From Bacteroidota bacterium (lineage in GTDB: Bacteria; Bacteroidota; Bacteroidia; Chitinophagales; Chitinophagaceae), in assembly GCA_020161435.1 (NCBI GenBank), contig JAIUNV010000003.1, positions 514,567-578,566 on the forward strand: 64,000 nt of DNA, given 5' to 3'. This document shows, piece after piece, positions 39,691 through 48,738 of the stretch. Every line of letters starts with the position of its first letter. Position 1 is the first letter of the stretch. Below the pieces are notes generated by a model that ran no database searches, was not told the DNA's origin, and saw only the letters and a list, made by a program, of their open reading frames with translations. Both the position numbers and the translations under genes were made by a program.

Positions 39691-40042
39691 CACCCCTTCG
39701 GGGTTGGTGGTTTACATAGACGGCTCTTGTCTACAATCATGCCATCCCTTCGGGATTAAATACAAATGGCTGTAAAGTGTCCCGGTCTTATGGCATAAGA
39801 AGATTGACAGGAAAATGGGTAAGAAACAATTATGCTTTTATCTATTATCACTGAAATGCAATTACCATCGGTCAACCCCGAAGGGGTGCTATGATTGTAG
39901 CACTAAAATCACACTTGGAGATTCAAACCCCGAAGGGGTGATAGGATTATAGAAATCGAATCACAACATGCAAATCAAACCCCGAAGGGGTGACAAGATT
40001 ATAGAAGGAATAGCAAAATGAACTTCAAACCCCGAAGGGGTG
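39691..40042. repeat. REP-like palindrome array (six copies) beside a RAYT gene
   Basis: The 395-bp gene-free stretch 39654-40048 is largely made of short palindromic units with core AACCCCGAAGGGGTG. Copies: 39691-39705 (inverted), 39744-39756 (inverted, variant ATCCCTTCGGGAT), 39874-39888, 39926-39940, 39978-39992 and 40028-40042. The last four repeat every 50-52 bp and share a partial flank (GATTATAGAA or like). The last copy ends 7 bp from the stop of the transposase-like gene. Such arrays are mobilised in trans by REP-associated tyrosine transposases. Confidence 0.8.
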
Positions 40043-40048
40043 ACATAA

Positions 40049-40509
40049 CTAATCCAACCAGTCGAATAAATATCTTTCGTTGTAGGCTACCTCAAATTTT
40101 TGAAGAAAATCAAGGTACTCATCCTTGAATGTTTTCTTCTTATGATGCTCTTCTTGATTGGCGATGTATTTATATACCTGTTCAATTTGAGAATGGGCAT
40201 AAGAAAATGCACCGTATCCCTCTTGCCATGAAAATTTACCTTTAAGAAATTGTTGATCATTGATAAAATTGGAAGAATTGTTCTTAATATCTCTCACCAA
40301 ATCTGATATACACATGATGGATTCAATCCTACAAAAACATGAACATGGTCTGCCACACCATTCACGATGATTGGTTTCTGGTTTTTCCCCTTGATGATTC
40401 CAGCTATAAACTTGAAGACTTCATCACGCCAAGGTTGTTGCAACAGATTTTCTCTGCCCTTTACTGCAAATACATACTGAATATAAATCTGAGAAAAAGT
40501 GCCCGCCAT
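40049..40509 (-). pseudogene. IS200/RAYT-like tyrosine transposase, frameshifted
   Basis: The start at 40509 (MAGTFSQIYIQYVFAVKGR) and the HUH motif in VADHVHVFVGLNPS lie in one frame. That frame runs into a stop shortly after, while the rest, ISDLVRDIKNNSSNFINDQQ to the end with the catalytic-Tyr region YKYIANQEEHHKKKTF, is in the next frame. One missing base near 40306-40316 explains it. The intact product would be about 153 residues, normal for IS200-like and REP-associated Y1 transposases. Base composition is clearly more AT-rich than flanking genes. No second ORF (tnpB) is present. Confidence 0.8.
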
Positions 40510-40627
40510 ATTTTCCAATGATTTCTTGACAGTAAGATAATCCATTAGAAAATAATGATGCCTAAGTGAATGTTGAACTCAATTTACTTTTATGGTAATG
40601 GGGCAAACACCAAAATTTGATATGGCA

Positions 40628-41536
40628 CTATTCCATAATGGGAAAATATACCCGTGTTCGCCATGCACTGCTATCGGTGGTAAGGCGGTTGTTGAGCAAC
40701 ATTTCGTAGGGTATACCGGGCATCATGCGGTTGTAATCTGCCACATGCTGATACATGGCTGCAAAGCAGGCACGAATTTGTTGCTGGCCACCTGCTACCT
40801 CCGCCGTCAGGTTGTTGCCCAACACCATGCGTTTGGTTTTATACACCGGATGTTCGGGTAACCTTTTGTTCACCGGCAGAGCTACCTGTGTTCTGTATGA
40901 TTGTCCATCGGTTTGTACAAACAACATGGGCGGATTGGTGAAGCCTGCACCGTTGGATGTAGCAAATTTTTCCAACTCAGCCAGCTGCGCATAAATCATC
41001 GGAAGGTCAGGCCGCGAAGCGGTTTCAAAAGATTTGGTCACCACAATGCTGTCAGTCATTTGGCCTTTTACAATATTGAAACCGTAAGCTTGCTGTGTGT
41101 TTTCCAGATAAGCTTTTAGCTGTGTAGCCAAGTGTTGTTGTGCAGCTTGCAAAGCTGCTGCATGATTGCGCTGCTGCCAATGTTGCCAAAACCAGTTGCT
41201 GGCAGGCAATGGCGTTTCCCAATTCAGAATCACAGAATCATTACCCAACTCCACCAGCAATATTTGCGACAGCGTATCCAGTGCTTCGTGTTTTACCCGC
41301 AGTACTACCTGCCCCATGCCAGCCATTACCGGTTTCATGTCAACAGCATTTGGCGTAGCGGTAGTGGTTTGTATTTTTTGCCAAATGGCGGTGTCGCCCA
41401 ACAAGCGGTTGGCGGCGGCAGCACTTACTTTAAAAGAAGCTTGAGTCGTTACATTTTTAGGTGCAGTCCAAACAAATTGCAACAGCAATACCAGCACTAA
41501 CAGCAACACACTTACAACGATGATTCCTTTTTTCAT
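40628..41536 (-). CDS. Membrane-anchored protein with GyrI-like effector-binding domain
   Basis: One N-terminal membrane helix (GIIVVSVLLLVLVLLLQFVW) is followed by about 280 residues. The middle (25-150) has the size and pattern of a START/SRPBCC-like fold (ILLVELGNDSVILNWETPLP). The last 150 residues look like a GyrI/AraC effector-binding domain (PDLPMIYAQLAELEKFATSN, then RMMPGIPYEMLLNNR, then RVYFPI). This pairing occurs in Bacteroidota proteins of unknown function. Assignment is by pattern and moderate. Divergent from the GH65 gene; role in the sugar locus unknown. Confidence 0.55.
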   Translation of the reverse strand: MKKGIIVVSVLLLVLVLLLQFVWTAPKNVTTQASFKVSAAAANRLLGDTAIWQKIQTTTATPNAVDMKPVMAGMGQVVLRVKHEALDTLSQILLVELGNDSVILNWETPLPASNWFWQHWQQRNHAAALQAAQQHLATQLKAYLENTQQAYGFNIVKGQMTDSIVVTKSFETASRPDLPMIYAQLAELEKFATSNGAGFTNPPMLFVQTDGQSYRTQVALPVNKRLPEHPVYKTKRMVLGNNLTAEVAGGQQQIRACFAAMYQHVADYNRMMPGIPYEMLLNNRLTTDSSAWRTRVYFPIME

Positions 41537-41739
41537 ACAACAATCAACAAACGATTTAATTCAACAGCAACATTTTCGAATGTCGAATATACAATGCTGC
41601 ATGGTTGCGTATGCGGTTCTCATTGGGTTGCTGTCTTCAAACCTTTGCAGTGAACAATATCTTGTTTGTAAAGAACAGCCAATTCGTTTTACAGAAAACC
41701 GTTGTATTACTTTAGCAACTGAACCAGTTATTGCTTGCT

Positions 41740-43776
41740 ATGAAAAAATTACTGCATGCCGCTACGGCCTTGTTGTTGTTTGCTACCAACAGCCAACCGT
41801 TGGCTGCACAAGACCCTTGGAAAATTTCGGCCAATAATATTCAGGCTTCCAATTACTACGGTATTACGGCTGCCAATGGCATGATTGGTATTGTGAGTGC
41901 TCCGGAACCTTTCAAGGTAAAAGACGTAGTGCTGGCCGGTGCTTACGATACCTATGGCCGTGGCAGGGTGAGCAATTTCATCCCCAGCTTCAACCTGCTG
42001 AACATGCGGGTTGAAATTGATGGCCGCAGCATTGATGCCAACAACATCAGCAATTTTACCCAAGAGCTCAACATGCAGCAGGCGGCTTTTACCGGCAGGT
42101 TCGATCATGCCGATAAAGCCAGCATCAGCTACACGTATTATGCCTTGCGTCATTTGCCATACACCGTGTTGATGGACGTCACCATCACCCCAAAAAAAGA
42201 CATTCAACTGGGTGCCGCCAGTGTAATGGCAGCGCCGGATTTGCTGAAAGACGTACAGAACTATTACAACGAAATCGACCGGCCGCATGTGGTCATTTCA
42301 TTGCTCACCTCATCGGCCCAAAGCCCCACGGGTAAAATGCAAATGTGTGCCAGCAACAGTTTCATTTTTAGTGAAACGCATGGCCACGAACCACGAGTGA
42401 TTCATGAAATGTGGGACAACAACATGCACCTGATGAAGTTTAGCAAAACGCTGAAAGCCGGCGAAACCTATCGCTTCTCCATCACAGGTTCTTCCATCAC
42501 TTCGGCGCATCACGATGATCCGCTGAATGAAGCGGAACGCCTCACCATTTTTGCTAAACTCGAAGGCCGCGACCGCTTGTTGCAGCGCCATTTACAAGCA
42601 TGGCAAGAGCTATGGAAAAGCGATATTCAAATTGAAGGCGATGCACAAAGTCAGCAAGACATTCACAGCATGTTGTATCACCTGTATTCTTTTACCCGTG
42701 AGGGTACAGCACTCTCTCCATCGCCCATGGGCCTGAGCGGACTGGGCTACAACGGCCACGTGTTTTGGGATACCGAATTGTGGATGTATCCTGCATTGCT
42801 GGTAATGCAACCCGCCATTGCCAAGAGCATGGTGGAGTACCGTTTTAAAAGATTGGAAACGGCCAAACGCAATGCTTTCAGCAAAGGGTACAAAGGCGCT
42901 ATGTTTCCTTGGGAGAGTGCCGAAACAGGCGTAGAAGAAACACCGGTGTGGGCACTCAGCGGTCCGTTTGAACAACACATTACTGCATGTGTAGCCATTG
43001 CTGCATGGAATTATTACCGTGTAACGCAAGATAAACAGTGGCTACGAGAAAAAGGCTGGCCCATCCTGAAAGAAACGGCCGACTTCTGGGCATCGAGAGT
43101 AGAGCGAAACGGGCCCGGACATTACGACATCAACAATGTAGTAGCTGCCGATGAGTGGGCCGAAAATGTAAACAACAATGCTTTTACCAATGCCGCGGCC
43201 AAAGCCAATTTGCAGTTTGCCACACAAGCAGCTGCATTGCTGGGCATACCTGCTAACAATGACTGGGCACAGGTGGCCGCCAACATTCCCATCCTGCGGG
43301 AAAATGGTATTACCAAAGAACATGAAGCGTACAAAGGTGAAGGCATCAAGCAGGCGGATGTAAACCTGCTGGCCTATCCGCTGAAAGAAGTAACCGACCC
43401 GAAGCAAATAAAAGCCGACCTCGACTACTACAGTGCCCGGGTACCCAACGAGGGTACTCCCGCCATGACGCAAGCCGTATTTACGCTGCTGCATGCCCGC
43501 CTCGGAAATGCCGACAAAGCCTGGTACTGGTTTAAAGATGCGTACCTGCCCAACCTCAATCCGCCCTTCAGAGTGATAGCCGAAACCAAGGGCGGCACCA
43601 ACCCTTATTTTGCTACCGGTGCCGGCGGCATTTTGCAAAGTGTACTCATGGGTTTTGGTGGATTAGAAATAACTGACAACGGGATTGTGCAACAAAAAGG
43701 CTTGCTGCCATCCCATTGGAAAAGCCTTACCATTACTGGCGTTGGACCCAACAAACAAAGTTTTGTAGTGAAGTAA
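41740..43776 (+). CDS. Secreted GH65 family glycosidase (alpha-glucobiose hydrolase or phosphorylase)
   Basis: A 678-residue enzyme with signal peptide (LLHAATALLLFATNSQPLAAQ). The (alpha/alpha)6 barrel is identified by GYNGHVFWDTELWMYP (about 336-351) and the catalytic block AADEWAENVNNNAFTN with general acid Glu472. GH65 contains phosphorylases for maltose, trehalose, kojibiose and nigerose, and also acid trehalases and kojibiose hydrolases. Export makes hydrolysis more likely than phosphorolysis, because phosphate and sugar phosphates are cytoplasmic. Together with the GH37 trehalase this suggests alpha-glucobioses as the diet of the locus. ATG 41740 is preferred over TTG 41731. Confidence 0.85.
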   Translation: MKKLLHAATALLLFATNSQPLAAQDPWKISANNIQASNYYGITAANGMIGIVSAPEPFKVKDVVLAGAYDTYGRGRVSNFIPSFNLLNMRVEIDGRSIDANNISNFTQELNMQQAAFTGRFDHADKASISYTYYALRHLPYTVLMDVTITPKKDIQLGAASVMAAPDLLKDVQNYYNEIDRPHVVISLLTSSAQSPTGKMQMCASNSFIFSETHGHEPRVIHEMWDNNMHLMKFSKTLKAGETYRFSITGSSITSAHHDDPLNEAERLTIFAKLEGRDRLLQRHLQAWQELWKSDIQIEGDAQSQQDIHSMLYHLYSFTREGTALSPSPMGLSGLGYNGHVFWDTELWMYPALLVMQPAIAKSMVEYRFKRLETAKRNAFSKGYKGAMFPWESAETGVEETPVWALSGPFEQHITACVAIAAWNYYRVTQDKQWLREKGWPILKETADFWASRVERNGPGHYDINNVVAADEWAENVNNNAFTNAAAKANLQFATQAAALLGIPANNDWAQVAANIPILRENGITKEHEAYKGEGIKQADVNLLAYPLKEVTDPKQIKADLDYYSARVPNEGTPAMTQAVFTLLHARLGNADKAWYWFKDAYLPNLNPPFRVIAETKGGTNPYFATGAGGILQSVLMGFGGLEITDNGIVQQKGLLPSHWKSLTITGVGPNKQSFVVK

Positions 43777-43832
43777 AAATGCCAGCAACAAAATCGGGCT
43801 TGCTACTGATAAAAAACCTATTTTGCTTTTAA

Positions 43833-44387
43833 TTGAAACGACTAGCTGCCATAGGAATATTGGGCATACTACTGTTTAACAGTGTAGGCTATCAGGGGCT
43901 CACCCGTTGGTTGCAGCACCGTGCCGATGTGCAGTCACAAGCTCGTATTGATGAAGGCCAATTTGCACCGGAGGAATTGATTGAGATGAGTGTTGCCATG
44001 GACATTCCATACGCCACCAATTGGGGCAACTGGGAGCACTTTGAAGGTGATGTGGTGATTGATGGCATTCATTACCGCTATGTAGAACGCAAGTTGGAAA
44101 ACGGCCGCATGTATGTTCGCTGCCTGCCCAATACACAAAAGCAAACCGTACTCAATGCACGGGATGCCTTTTTCAAACTGGCTTACGATGCCGACCATGC
44201 CGGCAACAGCAAAAAATCAACCTCGATTTTCGTTAGCAATTACATAGGCGACTACGACGATGCCAGCAATCAATGGTCGCTGGCACATTGGGTAGCAGCC
44301 CAACATTCGCCCATCGCCAAAGAGCCGGCCAGTCATCAACAACTGGTTATTGGCAGCATCATTATTCCTCCGGAAAGCCAATCTTAA
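43833..44387 (+). CDS. Hypothetical secreted or membrane-anchored protein
   Basis: I do not recognise this gene. The best start is TTG 43833, giving a basic-hydrophobic N-terminus (KRLAAIGILGILLFNSVGYQG) that serves as signal or anchor. The 155-residue remainder includes YATNWGNWEHFEGDVVIDGI and ERKLENGRMYVRCLPNTQKQ, with no motif I can name. It lies 56 bp after the GH65 gene and 100 bp before the first haloperoxidase-type gene, on the same strand, so it may belong to that transcript. Confidence 0.55.
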   Translation: MKRLAAIGILGILLFNSVGYQGLTRWLQHRADVQSQARIDEGQFAPEELIEMSVAMDIPYATNWGNWEHFEGDVVIDGIHYRYVERKLENGRMYVRCLPNTQKQTVLNARDAFFKLAYDADHAGNSKKSTSIFVSNYIGDYDDASNQWSLAHWVAAQHSPIAKEPASHQQLVIGSIIIPPESQS

Positions 44388-44487
44388 TTATGTTTTGCTT
44401 TTTGCCGGCTGTCTACTTTGCAGCGACCCGATGCATTGTGTAATGCATCAACATTTCTTGTTTTATTCTACTATCGATCCCGACATT

Positions 44488-45813
44488 ATGAAAAAGCTTT
44501 TTGGCGGAGTACTGGCCATTGTGTTCTTGGCAAGCTGTACTTCTTCTTCTACTGAATATAAAAGTTACCTGAGCAATCCGCAACTGTTTAGCCAGGTGGT
44601 ATACGAGCTCAACAGTGTGGTAATGGGCAATAACTTTCCACCCATTGTAGCATCACGCAACTACAGTTATGCTTCCATTGCTGCATACGAAGTAATAGCA
44701 GCGGGCAACCCTGCCAGATTCAATTCTCTTGCAGGTCAAATCAATGATCTCACCGCCATGCCCAAACCACAAGGCGATAAAGTGAATTTTGAACTGGCAG
44801 CTATCTTAACTTTCATGCAAGTAGGTGAAGCCGTTACTTTTCCTGAAGGCAGCATGAAAGAGTACCGCGACAGCATATTGCAGGTAGCCCGAGACAAAGG
44901 ATTGCCCAAAGAAGAAGAAAAACAAAGCGTAGCATTTGCCGATACCATTACCAAAGCACTTATTGCCTGGAGCAAGGGCGACAACTATGCCAAAACAAGA
45001 GGTGCACAAAAGTACACGGTGATGGATGTGCCCGGCCGTTGGGTACCCACACCACCTATGTATGCCGATGCTGCCGAACCCAACTGGCGCATGATTCGTA
45101 CGTTGGTGATGGACAGTGCCAACCAGTTTACGCCACCACCACCGCCGCCTTTTAATATGAACGATAAAAATGGCCCCTACTACAAACAAGTAATGGCCAT
45201 TTATGATAGTAGCAAAACAATGACCAAAGAACAGGAACACATTGCCTGGTTTTGGGACGACAACCCTTTTAAACTGAACGTAAGCGGCCACGTCATGTTC
45301 AGTACCAAAAAGTTTTCGCCTCCCGGCCACTGGATGGGCATTGTGGGCATAGCTGCGCAACAAGCAAAAGTAGATTTTGCCGAAACCGTGTATGCATACG
45401 CCATTACGGCCATTGCCAATTTTGATGCATTTATCCAATGTTGGGATGAAAAATACCGCAGCAACTATGCAAGGCCCGAAACAGTCATCAACAAATATGT
45501 TGATCCGGAATGGCGGCCATTATTGCAAACACCGGCCTTTCCCGAGTACACCTGTGGCCACAGCACCACCAGTGCTGCTGCCGCCGAAGTATTAACAAAA
45601 GTGTTTGGCGACAACTTCGCCTATACCGATACTACCGAACTGGAATTTGGCATTGACAGCCGCAGCTTCAAATCGTTCCGACATGCTGCGGAAGAAAACA
45701 ACCTGGCCCGTTTTTATGGTGGTATTCACTTTCATCCTTCGTGCCTGGTAAGTACCGATTACGGCAAAAAAGTAGGTGAGCTGGTAGCAACCAGGCTCAA
45801 CATGAAAAAGTAA
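44488..45813 (+). CDS. Vanadium-haloperoxidase/PAP2-type lipoprotein, copy 1
   Basis: The start at 44488 gives a lipoprotein signal (VLAIVFLASC); the longer frame from 44350 overlaps the preceding gene. The 441-residue protein has the acid-phosphatase/vanadate-binding signature of the vanadium-dependent haloperoxidase-like family: CWDEKYRSNYARPETVI, then PAFPEYTCGHSTTSAAAAEV, then ARFYGGIHFHPSCLVSTDYG. In the core PSGHS motif Ser is Cys here (TCGHS). Members of this family in Bacteroidota have no proven substrate; they could be phosphatases. Located on the periplasmic or outer face. Confidence 0.82.
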   Translation: MKKLFGGVLAIVFLASCTSSSTEYKSYLSNPQLFSQVVYELNSVVMGNNFPPIVASRNYSYASIAAYEVIAAGNPARFNSLAGQINDLTAMPKPQGDKVNFELAAILTFMQVGEAVTFPEGSMKEYRDSILQVARDKGLPKEEEKQSVAFADTITKALIAWSKGDNYAKTRGAQKYTVMDVPGRWVPTPPMYADAAEPNWRMIRTLVMDSANQFTPPPPPPFNMNDKNGPYYKQVMAIYDSSKTMTKEQEHIAWFWDDNPFKLNVSGHVMFSTKKFSPPGHWMGIVGIAAQQAKVDFAETVYAYAITAIANFDAFIQCWDEKYRSNYARPETVINKYVDPEWRPLLQTPAFPEYTCGHSTTSAAAAEVLTKVFGDNFAYTDTTELEFGIDSRSFKSFRHAAEENNLARFYGGIHFHPSCLVSTDYGKKVGELVATRLNMKK

Positions 45814-46001
45814 GTTTTACAGAAAACAAACGGGTGCAATGCGCTATTGGCACAAACTGTATATGTAGCTTACATTAATAAGCATAACATATATTAAGGC
45901 ACACAACGCACATGTATGTATGCCCACCATCATCATGTATCGGCCATCTTGCAGGCATTTGTTTGTTTTCTCCTTTCATCCATCAGAAAAAAATTACCAT
46001 C

Positions 46002-46928
46002 ATGCAACACATACGCATGGGCATATTATGCCTGTTGCTGTGTGCAACACATAGCCTGCAGGCTCAAATGGATATCGATGCCCTGTTTATGGGCAAAGGC
46101 CAATTGTGTACCGGCCCTATGTATATGCACAACAGCTGGAAAAATTATTGGGAAGGCACTCTCAAAAGAGACAATCCCAACCTTGGAACTGTTACCACAC
46201 AATCCATCAGCCTCATGGGCATGTATGGCATTCGCAAAAACGTGGCCGTGTTTTACAATCTTCCTTACGTTATCACTAACCCCAGTGCCGGCCAATGGAA
46301 AGGACAACGTGGCTTTCAGGATGGCAGCCTCTGGCTGAAATACAAACCCGTTACTAAACAATTAGGCAAGACACAACTATCAGTGATAGGCTTGCTCGGC
46401 GTAAGTACACCCCTTAGCAATTACAGCAAAGACATGTTGCCTTTTAGCATTGGCATGGGCAGTACCAATGGCCATGCCAGGTTGATGGTAGATGTAATCC
46501 GCAACAAGTGGTTTGCTACCGCCAGCATGACCTACGTGTTGCGCAGCAATGCCAGGCTCGACAGAACAGCCTATTACACCACGCAAATGCATTACAGCAA
46601 TGAGGTAGCCATGCCCGACGTAACGCAGTGGAACCTGCGCCTCGGCTATCGTACCAACAAAATGGTAGCCGAAGCCGTACTCGACAACATGACCACACAG
46701 GGTGGTTTCGACATGACGAGAAACAACATGCCCTTCATCAGCAACCGCATGAATGCTACCAGAGTTGGTGTACACTTTAAGCAAGAAGAAGTGGGCCTGA
46801 AACCCTTGACTGTATTGGCTGGTGGTAACTATACCATCGCCGGACGTAACATGGGGCAAAGCACCACGCTGTACGCCGGCCTTGCCTGGATTTTTCAGTT
46901 TGGAAAAAACAACAACACAAAAAAATGA
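46002..46928 (+). CDS. Putative outer-membrane beta-barrel protein
   Basis: The start at 46002 gives a signal peptide (MQHIRMGILCLLLCATHSLQAQ) and 308 residues. Alternating amphipathic strands, many Tyr/Met/Asn residues, and the phrases YGIRKNVAVFYNLPYVITN, TQLSVIGLLGVSTPLSNYS and a C-terminus of aromatic-rich strands (TTLYAGLAWIFQFG) resemble the small phenol-degradation/MetA-like barrels (PF13557). No transported compound is known. It sits between the two haloperoxidase-type genes, all on the same strand, so the three may work together. Confidence 0.65.
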   Translation: MQHIRMGILCLLLCATHSLQAQMDIDALFMGKGQLCTGPMYMHNSWKNYWEGTLKRDNPNLGTVTTQSISLMGMYGIRKNVAVFYNLPYVITNPSAGQWKGQRGFQDGSLWLKYKPVTKQLGKTQLSVIGLLGVSTPLSNYSKDMLPFSIGMGSTNGHARLMVDVIRNKWFATASMTYVLRSNARLDRTAYYTTQMHYSNEVAMPDVTQWNLRLGYRTNKMVAEAVLDNMTTQGGFDMTRNNMPFISNRMNATRVGVHFKQEEVGLKPLTVLAGGNYTIAGRNMGQSTTLYAGLAWIFQFGKNNNTKK

Positions 46929-46995
46929 TGAAGCACATCAGTTGTGCAATCCTCTCCTTTCGTTGCCTGATGCTACATGCACTGTAGCACAAGGG

Positions 46996-47013
46996 TCCCG
47001 ATAGCTATCGGGA
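46996..47013. repeat. Perfect 18-bp palindrome
   Basis: TCCCGATAGCTATCGGGA lies in the 145-bp gap before the second haloperoxidase-type gene. I recall this palindrome as a frequent dispersed intergenic element in Bacteroidota. There is no T tract after it, so it is not an obvious terminator. Confidence 0.5.
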
Positions 47014-47073
47014 GACACAACGAAGCTGATAGTATTGCTTCTGCTTGTTTCAAAAAAACTCAACCAAATTACC

Positions 47074-48627
47074 ATGCCTCAAAAAATATCCTTTACATCA
47101 TCTGCCTTGCTGGCTTGCTTGCTTTTGCTGGTCGGTTGCAGCAAAGAAGTGACCGATGTAAGCCAACAATTTCCTGCATTAAACCCTGCCCGCACAGACA
47201 TCAATGCAGGCACTTGGAAAACCATTTTGCTCACTGCACCAGATGAAGTAGCTGTGGCAGCACCTGCTGCACCAACCGGCCCCGATTATACCGCACAAAT
47301 CAATGAGATAAAAAGTGTGCAGGCTGCCATGAAAGCCAACGACAAAGAAGCGTTGCAATACTGGAGTGCCGGCGCCGTATTGCGTTGGAACGAACTTACC
47401 CGCCAACTGGTAGCCAAATACAATTTGCCACCGGTAAACAATGCCGATGGCCTGTACCCTGCTCCCGATGCTAACAATCCGTTGGCCTATCCTTACTTTC
47501 CTTTCAGCAATCCACCGTATGCAGCCAGAGCGTATGCGTACATCAGTGCAGCCACCTACGATGCATTGGTAGCTTGCTATCATTACAAAAAATTGTATAA
47601 CCGTGCAGCACCGTATAACGTGAACACAACTGTGCAAGCGTTAGTGCCCACCAGCGACCTACCCAGCTTTCCCAGCGAAGATGCTACTGTAGCTGGTGTA
47701 ATGTGGGAAATGATGAAGCTGTTGTTTCCGGGTGAGCAGGCATTTGTACAAAATAAAATCAATGAACATTTACAAAGCCGCCTGGCCAGTGGTGCCAATG
47801 TACGCAGCGATCTGGATGCCGGTTATGCATTGGGCCGTGCAGTAGCCCTCAAGTTTGTGGCCCGTGCCCGTGCCGACCGTGCCGGACAAGCAGCCGGTAG
47901 TTTGCTCATAGAAGACGGCATGCGCCAGGCAACTATTGCCCGTGGCGAAGTGCCCTGGATTAGTCAGGAAAGCCCCAAGCGCCCCGGCATGCTCATGCAT
48001 TTTGGTAGAGTTCGTACCTGGAATTTCGACAGCGCTACATTGGTAGCTATTCGTCCTCCTGCACCACCCAGCACCAACAGTCCGCAGTTCAAACAAGAGT
48101 TGGAAGAGATTTACAACTTTGCCAAAAATCCTAGCCGTGAGCAAATTCGCATTGCGCAGTTTTGGGCCGATGGTGTAGGCACGTACACACCTCCCGGCCA
48201 CTGGAATGCCATTGCCTGCGAAGACTTTGTGAGCATGCAACTGAGTGAAGTACGCTGGGCACGTAACCTGGCTCTGCTCAACACGGCCATGATGGATGCA
48301 GCCATTGCTTGCTGGGATGCCAAATACACCTACTTCAATCCACGTCCGTTTCAAATGGATAACAGGATAAAAACGGTGGTGGGCTTACCCAACTTTCCTT
48401 CGTATACCAGTGGCCACAGCACCTTTAGCGGATCTGCCGCCACAGTGCTAAGCTACCTCAACAGCAAACGCCAAAGCGACTATGAAGCCATGGCACAGGA
48501 AGCGAGTGTGAGCCGCATGTATGGTGCCATTCACTACCGGAGCGACTGCGAACAAGGATTGGTTTGCGGCAACCGTGTGGGCGGCTTTTCAGTAGAACGA
48601 GGCAAAGCCGACGGCGCTGGTCTGTAA
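47074..48627 (+). CDS. Vanadium-haloperoxidase/PAP2-type lipoprotein, copy 2
   Basis: A lipoprotein (lipobox LLLVGC) of 517 residues from ATG 47074. The family signature is complete and closer to canonical than copy 1: CWDAKYTYFNPRPFQMDNRI, then NFPSYTSGHSTFSGSAATVL, then SRMYGAIHYRSDCEQG. An earlier conserved stretch is GVGTYTPPGHWNAIA, matching FSPPGHWMGI in copy 1. Whether it is a haloperoxidase or a phosphatase cannot be told. A hairpin follows the gene. Confidence 0.85.
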   Translation: MPQKISFTSSALLACLLLLVGCSKEVTDVSQQFPALNPARTDINAGTWKTILLTAPDEVAVAAPAAPTGPDYTAQINEIKSVQAAMKANDKEALQYWSAGAVLRWNELTRQLVAKYNLPPVNNADGLYPAPDANNPLAYPYFPFSNPPYAARAYAYISAATYDALVACYHYKKLYNRAAPYNVNTTVQALVPTSDLPSFPSEDATVAGVMWEMMKLLFPGEQAFVQNKINEHLQSRLASGANVRSDLDAGYALGRAVALKFVARARADRAGQAAGSLLIEDGMRQATIARGEVPWISQESPKRPGMLMHFGRVRTWNFDSATLVAIRPPAPPSTNSPQFKQELEEIYNFAKNPSREQIRIAQFWADGVGTYTPPGHWNAIACEDFVSMQLSEVRWARNLALLNTAMMDAAIACWDAKYTYFNPRPFQMDNRIKTVVGLPNFPSYTSGHSTFSGSAATVLSYLNSKRQSDYEAMAQEASVSRMYGAIHYRSDCEQGLVCGNRVGGFSVERGKADGAGL

Positions 48628-48651
48628 ACATTTTCCCTTTCGTCTTTTTAT

Positions 48652-48681
48652 AACAGCATGGGCAATACGGCCCATGCTGTT
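48652..48681 (+). terminator. Hairpin after the second haloperoxidase-type gene
   Basis: AACAGCATGGGC-AATACG-GCCCATGCTGTT is a perfect 12-bp stem. The following sequence GTGTTATTG is only weakly T-rich, so termination efficiency is uncertain. Confidence 0.65.
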
Positions 48682-48738
48682 GTGTTATTGCCCCTTACAT
48701 ACATTACCTTCATGGCTTATCTATCGAATGCCTGACCT

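Noticed and set aside
39874..40042. CRISPR array: four units with a palindromic core at a 50-52 bp period
   Set aside because: The flanks between cores are partly conserved rather than unique, two further copies lie inverted nearby, there are no cas genes, and a RAYT-like gene adjoins. A REP array explains it better.
40546..40627. Second ORF (tnpB) of an IS605-type element
   Set aside because: The space upstream of the RAYT-like gene is only about 80 bp and the next gene is unrelated, so this is a single-gene IS200/RAYT element.
41537..41739. LacI-type site (ACAAACGATTTAA near 41547) before the GH65 gene
   Set aside because: Only one half-site matches the CAAACGTTTG palindrome; too weak to claim.
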